Of a stretch of DNA of 10,667 bases, positions 7,092-10,667 are shown in pieces. The stretch spans positions 1 to 10,667 of the forward strand of contig DHVO01000234.1 in assembly GCA_002412705.1 (NCBI GenBank), given 5' to 3'. Source of the DNA: Bacteroidales bacterium UBA5206 (GTDB taxonomy: Bacteria; Bacteroidota; Bacteroidia; Bacteroidales; Tenuifilaceae). Both the position numbers and the translations under genes were made by a program. The notes below the pieces were generated by a model. That model saw only the letters and a list, made by a program, of their open reading frames with translations, made no database searches and was not told the DNA's origin. Position 1 is the stretch's first letter; every line of letters starts with the position of its first letter.

Positions 7092-7099
7092 ATTTAACA
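7070..7099 (-). terminator. Weak candidate terminator downstream of the small secreted protein gene
   Basis: On the minus strand TGTTA (7095-7099) can pair with TAACA (7082-7086) around an 8-base loop, followed by ATTTTTTCTTCTT (7069-7081). The stem is short and AT-rich but the T tract is good. If used, it would separate the secreted protein gene from the M48 gene. Confidence 0.3.
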
Positions 7100-7171
7100 C
7101 TTCCCATTCACTGATAATGAGTTAATAGAACCCAACAATAGTAGGTTCGTGAACTACTTGTAAAGGGAAGT
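7099..7171. repeat. Nested inverted repeats in the intergenic gap
   Basis: ACTTCCC (7099-7105) and GGGAAGT (7165-7171) are perfect inverted repeats 59 bases apart. They enclose a second pair, GAACC (7128-7132) and GGTTC (7144-7148), and a small GTTC-GT-GAAC hairpin (7145-7154) that would compete with it. This lies just after the stop of the small secreted protein gene and could be a structured 3' untranslated region. Chance is not excluded. Confidence 0.3.
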
Positions 7172-7176
7172 ACTTT

Positions 7177-7620
7177 TCATTTGTTGAATTCAACTATTGC
7201 TCCATCATACGCTTTAGCAATACTAACCATATCATCCCAAACAGATCTAGCTATTCCCCAACGGTTCTCCACCCTGTCCCAACTTTTATTAGTATGGCTC
7301 ACAAGAGTAGTTAGGGTGATAGTTGCATTTTGCTCCCCAGATACAATAACGTTGACCCTCACCATCCAAGCAGGATCTGATGTTCCTTTAATCCTATACT
7401 CCTCTGTATTAATCACACCTAAATCTTTACTCTCGAATTTTATAAAATGGTTGTACCTAACTAATAATTGCCCTATTTTTCTGTAGGCGTCGCTATAACT
7501 ATCGGAGGTTTTGATTATTATTACGCTATCTCCTCTTCTACTCAAGGTATCCTGCGCAGTGGCGCCAAAAAAGAGAAAAGATAGAGTCATCAATAGGAAT
7601 AAGTTTTTCATGGCTTTCAT
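7177..7620 (-). CDS. Small secreted protein of unknown function
   Basis: A 147-residue protein. The first 22 residues form a Sec signal peptide (K near the start, L-F-L-L-M-T-L-S-F-L-F-F core, A-T-A before Q23), with cleavage before Q23 as often seen in Bacteroidota. No lipobox cysteine is present, so it is likely periplasmic or surface-exposed rather than a lipoprotein. The mature ~125 residues alternate hydrophobic and polar residues in strands (for example V-I-I-I-K-T, W-M-V-R-V-N-V-I-V, A-T-I-T-L-T-T-L-V) and end in a helical segment, suggesting a small alpha/beta fold. It somewhat recalls the DUF4468-type secreted proteins of this phylum, but I cannot assign it. The start could instead be the ATG at codon 4. 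It sits between a SUMF-domain protein and an M48 protease, so an envelope role is plausible. Confidence 0.75.
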   Translation of the reverse strand: MKAMKNLFLLMTLSFLFFGATAQDTLSRRGDSVIIIKTSDSYSDAYRKIGQLLVRYNHFIKFESKDLGVINTEEYRIKGTSDPAWMVRVNVIVSGEQNATITLTTLVSHTNKSWDRVENRWGIARSVWDDMVSIAKAYDGAIVEFNK

Positions 7621-7663
7621 TTTTTAATTTAACATCCCCTTTCAATAAAATGTAACTGATAGG

Positions 7664-7673
7664 TATAAAACTA
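7664..7673 (-). promoter_or_regulatory. Weak promoter-like element before the small secreted protein gene
   Basis: TAGTTTTATA (7664-7673) on the minus strand contains TAGTTTTA, one mismatch from the -7 consensus, and repeats the element found before the M48 gene. Both are followed by a TTACATT stretch and both lie 45-60 bases before a start codon. No -33 box is visible. Confidence 0.25.
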
Positions 7674-7711
7674 CTTAATATTAAAATTATCTAATAATAA
7701 AATAATTCGCA

Positions 7712-8401
7712 TCATTTTGCCACGCTAATTTCCAAAAGCACTCTAAATCCTATTCTGGGACTTGCTATATCCTCTCTTAATATTGATTTTGCACACAGCA
7801 AATCAATTTCGGTTCCCCAATACCCCCCAAGTAGCTCACGGCTACATATCTGCTGGTAACCATCATCGGAGAAAGAAATAATTCCTGTTCCACTCCACTC
7901 CCAAACGTTACCATACATATCGAATGCTCCGTGTGCCGATGCCTGCTTTTTGCCTCCCTCATGAACCACTCCGCCTGAATTACTATCGTACCATGCATAT
8001 TCTGTGATATTTGAGCATAATCCTGCTGCATAATCCCATTCCCTACTGGTGGGCAAACGCCAAGTACCACCATGCTCTCTACTTAACCAATCACAGTAAG
8101 CCTCAGCATCGGTTGCCGTTATATTAGTAATGGGCATGTTGCTCTCTCCATCCACAATGCTGCTGTAACCTGTAACTTTGCAGAAATGGTTATACTCACC
8201 CACGCTAACCTCGTACATCCCTATATAGAAACTGGCAATGGAATCCTTATCAGCATCTGAATTATCGGATAAAGAGTCGCTGAGTAATGTATTGACCCCT
8301 CCATTAACATACACCAATAAGGGTTTAAATGAACTTTCGGTCTGACCGTGAATGGATGGGGAAATACAAACCAATAGTAAAAGAAACCAGATGTACCTCA
8401 T
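7712..8401 (-). CDS. Secreted SUMF1/formylglycine-generating-enzyme-like domain protein
   Basis: A 229-residue protein. The ATG at 8401 gives a clean Sec signal peptide (MRYIWFLLLLVC core, probable cleavage H-G before Q20); a TTG eight codons earlier also opens the frame but only adds unhelpful residues. The rest is an FGE-sulfatase (SUMF) fold: G-M-Y-E-V-S-V-G-E-Y (61-70), D-A-E-A-Y-C-D-W-L (98-106), W-R-L-P-T-S-R-E-W-D-Y-A-A (114-126), F-D-M-Y-G-N-V-W-E-W (160-169), and final I-G-F-R-V (217-221). True formylglycine-generating enzymes need a cysteine pair near the C-terminus; only C203 is seen there, so catalysis is unlikely. In Bacteroidota such domains often serve as binding or structural modules. 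No sulfatase gene is nearby. It begins 30 bases after the kinase stop, so it is probably cotranscribed and could assist the kinase. Confidence 0.85.
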   Translation of the reverse strand: MRYIWFLLLLVCISPSIHGQTESSFKPLLVYVNGGVNTLLSDSLSDNSDADKDSIASFYIGMYEVSVGEYNHFCKVTGYSSIVDGESNMPITNITATDAEAYCDWLSREHGGTWRLPTSREWDYAAGLCSNITEYAWYDSNSGGVVHEGGKKQASAHGAFDMYGNVWEWSGTGIISFSDDGYQQICSRELLGGYWGTEIDLLCAKSILREDIASPRIGFRVLLEISVAK

Positions 8402-8431
8402 AATTAAACCATTTAATAAGTGCAAAACAAG

Positions 8432-10597
8432 TTACTCTCCCTTGAGAACACCATATTTAGGAATGCTAATGGTAACCCGAGTACCTGTGGCTTTACCAAA
8501 ACCGTCGCAAAGATCTTCGTACTTAATCTCGAACCGCTCCGGGTACAGGCTATTGAGCAAATCGATGCGCTGCGATGTGATTTGTAACCCGTGAGATTTA
8601 TGCTCGGACATTTTAGCTTTACGAATCTCCTCGGCTGCTTTACGCCCAATTCCATCATCGTGAATTGCACAGAAGATGTAACGCTTATTCTCGGTAATGC
8701 TAATCTTTACAATCCCCGACTGATTATCCTTAAGCATAATACCATGCCAAATGGCATTCTCAACAAAAGGCTGAATGAGAAGCGTTGGAACCTCAAAGTC
8801 TAAAAGCAGCTCACTGACAACGCTAATATCAAAGCTAAACTTCCCTTCCAATCTAAGCGCTTCCAGCTCAAGGTAAAGGCGCAAAGCATCAATTTCGTCG
8901 CGGAGCTTAATGGTTGGACTCTGGGAATTATCTAAAGTCATACGCATAAGACGGGCAAACTTAGTTAAGTAGCGATGCGAACTTATGGTATCCTTCTCAA
9001 GAATGTAGAGCTGAATAGAGTTTAGCGTATTAAATATAAAGTGAGGATTCATTTGCTGGCGCAAGGACTGCTGCTTATACAATGCGATATTGCTTAGTAG
9101 CTTGTTGCGCTTATATATTTCTTTCATTCTTGCTTTATATACAAGAATAAACAATGCAGTAAGTACTCCTCCTAGCAAAAAGAGGAACCAAATGCGCTGC
9201 CAGATTGGAGGTAATATGGTAAAGTTTACCACACCCGTTTGAGTGCTCCATTGCCCATCTACATTCATTGCTTGTACCTCGAATGTATATGAACCAGGGC
9301 GAAGCGCACTGTAACGACAGCTATTATTGTAGGTATATACCCAAGTTGTATCAAAACCGCCAATTCTAAAGCGGTAAGGAACCTTCCCCCTATGTTTATA
9401 CGATAACCCAACATATTCAAAGCTTAGGTTATTCTGGTTATATGCAAATTTGCGATCGATATCGGCAAAGTTAACTTCCTGATTATTAATCATAAGGCTT
9501 GTTACCAATACCTTAGGAACTGGCAAAACGCTAGACTCAGCTTGCAATGAAAAAAAAGCCAATCCCTTAGTGGTACCAACGTAAACCTTACCATCATATA
9601 CAAAAACAGATCTTACATCGTTAGATGGCAATCCATTGGATGAGGTATAATTCTTAATAGTAACGTTGCCATCAGAACGCGGAACAATACGAGACAGCCC
9701 ATCGTTTGTTGAAGCCCAAACACCCGATTCGTGGTAAAATAGCTGCTGCACAGTATTTGAAGCAAGCCCATCGCGTGTAGTTATTTGCCATATTGAGTCG
9801 CCGCCTAGGATCAAGACTCCATGCCCTGCTGTGGCTAGCCAAAAGCGCTCAGAGTTAGGCTCCTTCACAATGCTATTAATCTGATTGGTAAGCAGCGAGT
9901 TATTGGCACCTAAGTACTCGTACTTCGCATTACGATAACGCCAGAGTCCATTAATAGTTCCAAACAGAATGGAACCATCAGATTGTTGGGCGATAGAGAA
10001 TACCAACGCCGAAAAATCGTGCTGATCATTTGATGAGTAAACCAGTTTATCGGAATTGTAGTGCGATACTCCCCTAACTGTTGCAAACCAATAGCCCCCC
10101 TCCTGTGCCCTTATCATTTGTCGCATGTACAGCATCTTATCCAGTTTAAGCGATGGAGAGTTACTGTAAACCTTACCATTGTTGATATAGTAAACACTAG
10201 AGCCAGTGCCTACGTAAGCACCCGTCTCCTTATCGTCGGAAACAATGAATCGAACAGCAGTACCAATGGCTTGCGACGATGGAACCATAAGGTGCTGAAC
10301 CGTTTCTCCGGAGATAATACTTACGAAACCCTTCTCGTAACCAGCATAAATCCCATCCTTGTTAACCATAACTTCCGCGACCCTATTGTCGTGCAATCCA
10401 TTCTCCTTTGTGTAGGTAAGCACATTAATATCGGGGGAATACAAAACCCCATCCGATAGGGTTGTAAACCAGTAAGCATTATCCCTATCGCAAAGTACCG
10501 ATGAAACCTGAACATCGGAAAGGATTGACAAGAATGGCTTATCCAAAAAGGATTTATAGGGATAAGATTCAAGTCCTCCGCCCGAATTGGAGATCAC
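8432..10597 (-). CDS. Two-component sensor histidine kinase with beta-propeller sensor (Reg_prop, Y_Y_Y, LytS-type kinase), N-terminus incomplete
   Basis: The 721 residues read from GTG at 10597 contain two-component regulator propeller repeats (about 1-350), a Y_Y_Y domain (about 390-460) ending R-P-G-S-Y-T-F-E-V-Q-A, one membrane helix (about 466-488), a helical linker, and a His_kinase domain with M-N-P-H-F-I-F-N-T-L-N-S-I-Q (phosphoacceptor H519). The HATPase follows: N-box L-I-Q-P-F-V-E-N-A-I-W-H-G (607-619), D-D-G-I-G (647-651), G-T-R-V-T-I (705-710). The propeller should face the periplasm and detect an external signal; the kinase should phosphorylate a LytTR regulator, likely the one at 5115-5876. 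Family members begin with a signal peptide and further propeller blades. Here the frame continues upstream as propeller-like sequence (I-W-L-G-L-D-R-Q-N-K) but meets TAG at 10655-10657 without any ATG, so the GTG start is doubtful and the gene is probably interrupted or frameshifted near the right edge. Confidence 0.88.
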   Translation of the reverse strand: MISNSGGGLESYPYKSFLDKPFLSILSDVQVSSVLCDRDNAYWFTTLSDGVLYSPDINVLTYTKENGLHDNRVAEVMVNKDGIYAGYEKGFVSIISGETVQHLMVPSSQAIGTAVRFIVSDDKETGAYVGTGSSVYYINNGKVYSNSPSLKLDKMLYMRQMIRAQEGGYWFATVRGVSHYNSDKLVYSSNDQHDFSALVFSIAQQSDGSILFGTINGLWRYRNAKYEYLGANNSLLTNQINSIVKEPNSERFWLATAGHGVLILGGDSIWQITTRDGLASNTVQQLFYHESGVWASTNDGLSRIVPRSDGNVTIKNYTSSNGLPSNDVRSVFVYDGKVYVGTTKGLAFFSLQAESSVLPVPKVLVTSLMINNQEVNFADIDRKFAYNQNNLSFEYVGLSYKHRGKVPYRFRIGGFDTTWVYTYNNSCRYSALRPGSYTFEVQAMNVDGQWSTQTGVVNFTILPPIWQRIWFLFLLGGVLTALFILVYKARMKEIYKRNKLLSNIALYKQQSLRQQMNPHFIFNTLNSIQLYILEKDTISSHRYLTKFARLMRMTLDNSQSPTIKLRDEIDALRLYLELEALRLEGKFSFDISVVSELLLDFEVPTLLIQPFVENAIWHGIMLKDNQSGIVKISITENKRYIFCAIHDDGIGRKAAEEIRKAKMSEHKSHGLQITSQRIDLLNSLYPERFEIKYEDLCDGFGKATGTRVTISIPKYGVLKGE

Positions 10598-10667
10598 AAG
10601 CTTATTCTGCCTATCCAGCCCAAGCCATATAATATCGTTGACATAGGTTTTACGCTAGGTTATCCTC

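Noticed and set aside
7087..7098. 12-bp palindrome GTTAAATTTAAC
   Set aside because: Short and AT-rich; likely by chance, and it overlaps the weak terminator candidate.
8402..8425. Upstream TTG start for the SUMF protein
   Set aside because: The ATG at 8401 gives a standard signal peptide; the eight extra residues would only precede it.
10061..10459. Plus-strand open frame of 132 codons
   Set aside because: Antisense to the propeller region of the kinase, with low-complexity, non-family translation; it is a shadow frame.
1..10667. CRISPR arrays, tRNA or rRNA genes, insertion sequences, phage genes
   Set aside because: No regularly spaced repeats, cloverleaf-like segments, transposase motifs or terminal repeats were seen on either strand.

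Overview
The window looks like part of the chromosome of a bacterium of the phylum Bacteroidota, probably an environmental or anaerobic member of the Bacteroidales/Marinilabiliales type. The reasons are: upstream regions that match the Bacteroidota sigma factor consensus (TAnnTTTG at -7) and show no convincing Shine-Dalgarno sequence; a YqgF/RuvX closely resembling the Bacteroides form; the ruvX-def pairing; a short ComEC without a recognisable active-site hydrolase domain; and a sensor kinase built from beta-propeller repeats, a Y_Y_Y domain and a LytS-type kinase. The genus cannot be named from sequence reading alone. Every well-supported gene is on the minus strand, so transcription runs from high to low coordinates.

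From right to left: at 8432-10597 lies a large two-component sensor kinase (propeller, Y_Y_Y, one membrane helix, His_kinase/HATPase). Its N-terminus is abnormal: the frame stays open to an in-frame TAG at 10655-10657 with no ATG, and no export signal is visible. Thirty bases downstream is a secreted protein with a formylglycine-generating-enzyme-like (SUMF) fold, then a small secreted protein of unknown function, an approximately 320-base gap, a membrane-anchored M48 metalloprotease, and a LytTR response regulator. The kinase and regulator classes are ones that normally pair, but here three envelope-related genes separate them. The whole block could be one sensory unit for the cell envelope; this is inference from neighbourhood.

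The left half holds housekeeping genes: ruvX (Holliday junction resolvase-like) and def (peptide deformylase) form a tight pair closed by a strong terminator; comEC (DNA uptake channel) follows; then trkA (cytoplasmic regulator of K+ uptake), which has a good promoter of its own and a strong terminator. The first 134 bases are the start of a TetR-family repressor gene, with a small palindrome at its predicted transcription start that suggests autorepression.

I see no tRNA, rRNA, CRISPR array, insertion sequence or phage gene. The most unusual items are the broken start of the kinase gene, the split two-component pair, a perfect 17-bp palindrome over the ruvX start, and the long gap at 6855-7176, which contains inverted repeats and a 49-codon plus-strand reading frame. 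I found no clearly new multi-gene system; the kinase-SUMF-secreted protein-M48-regulator block is the best candidate for one.
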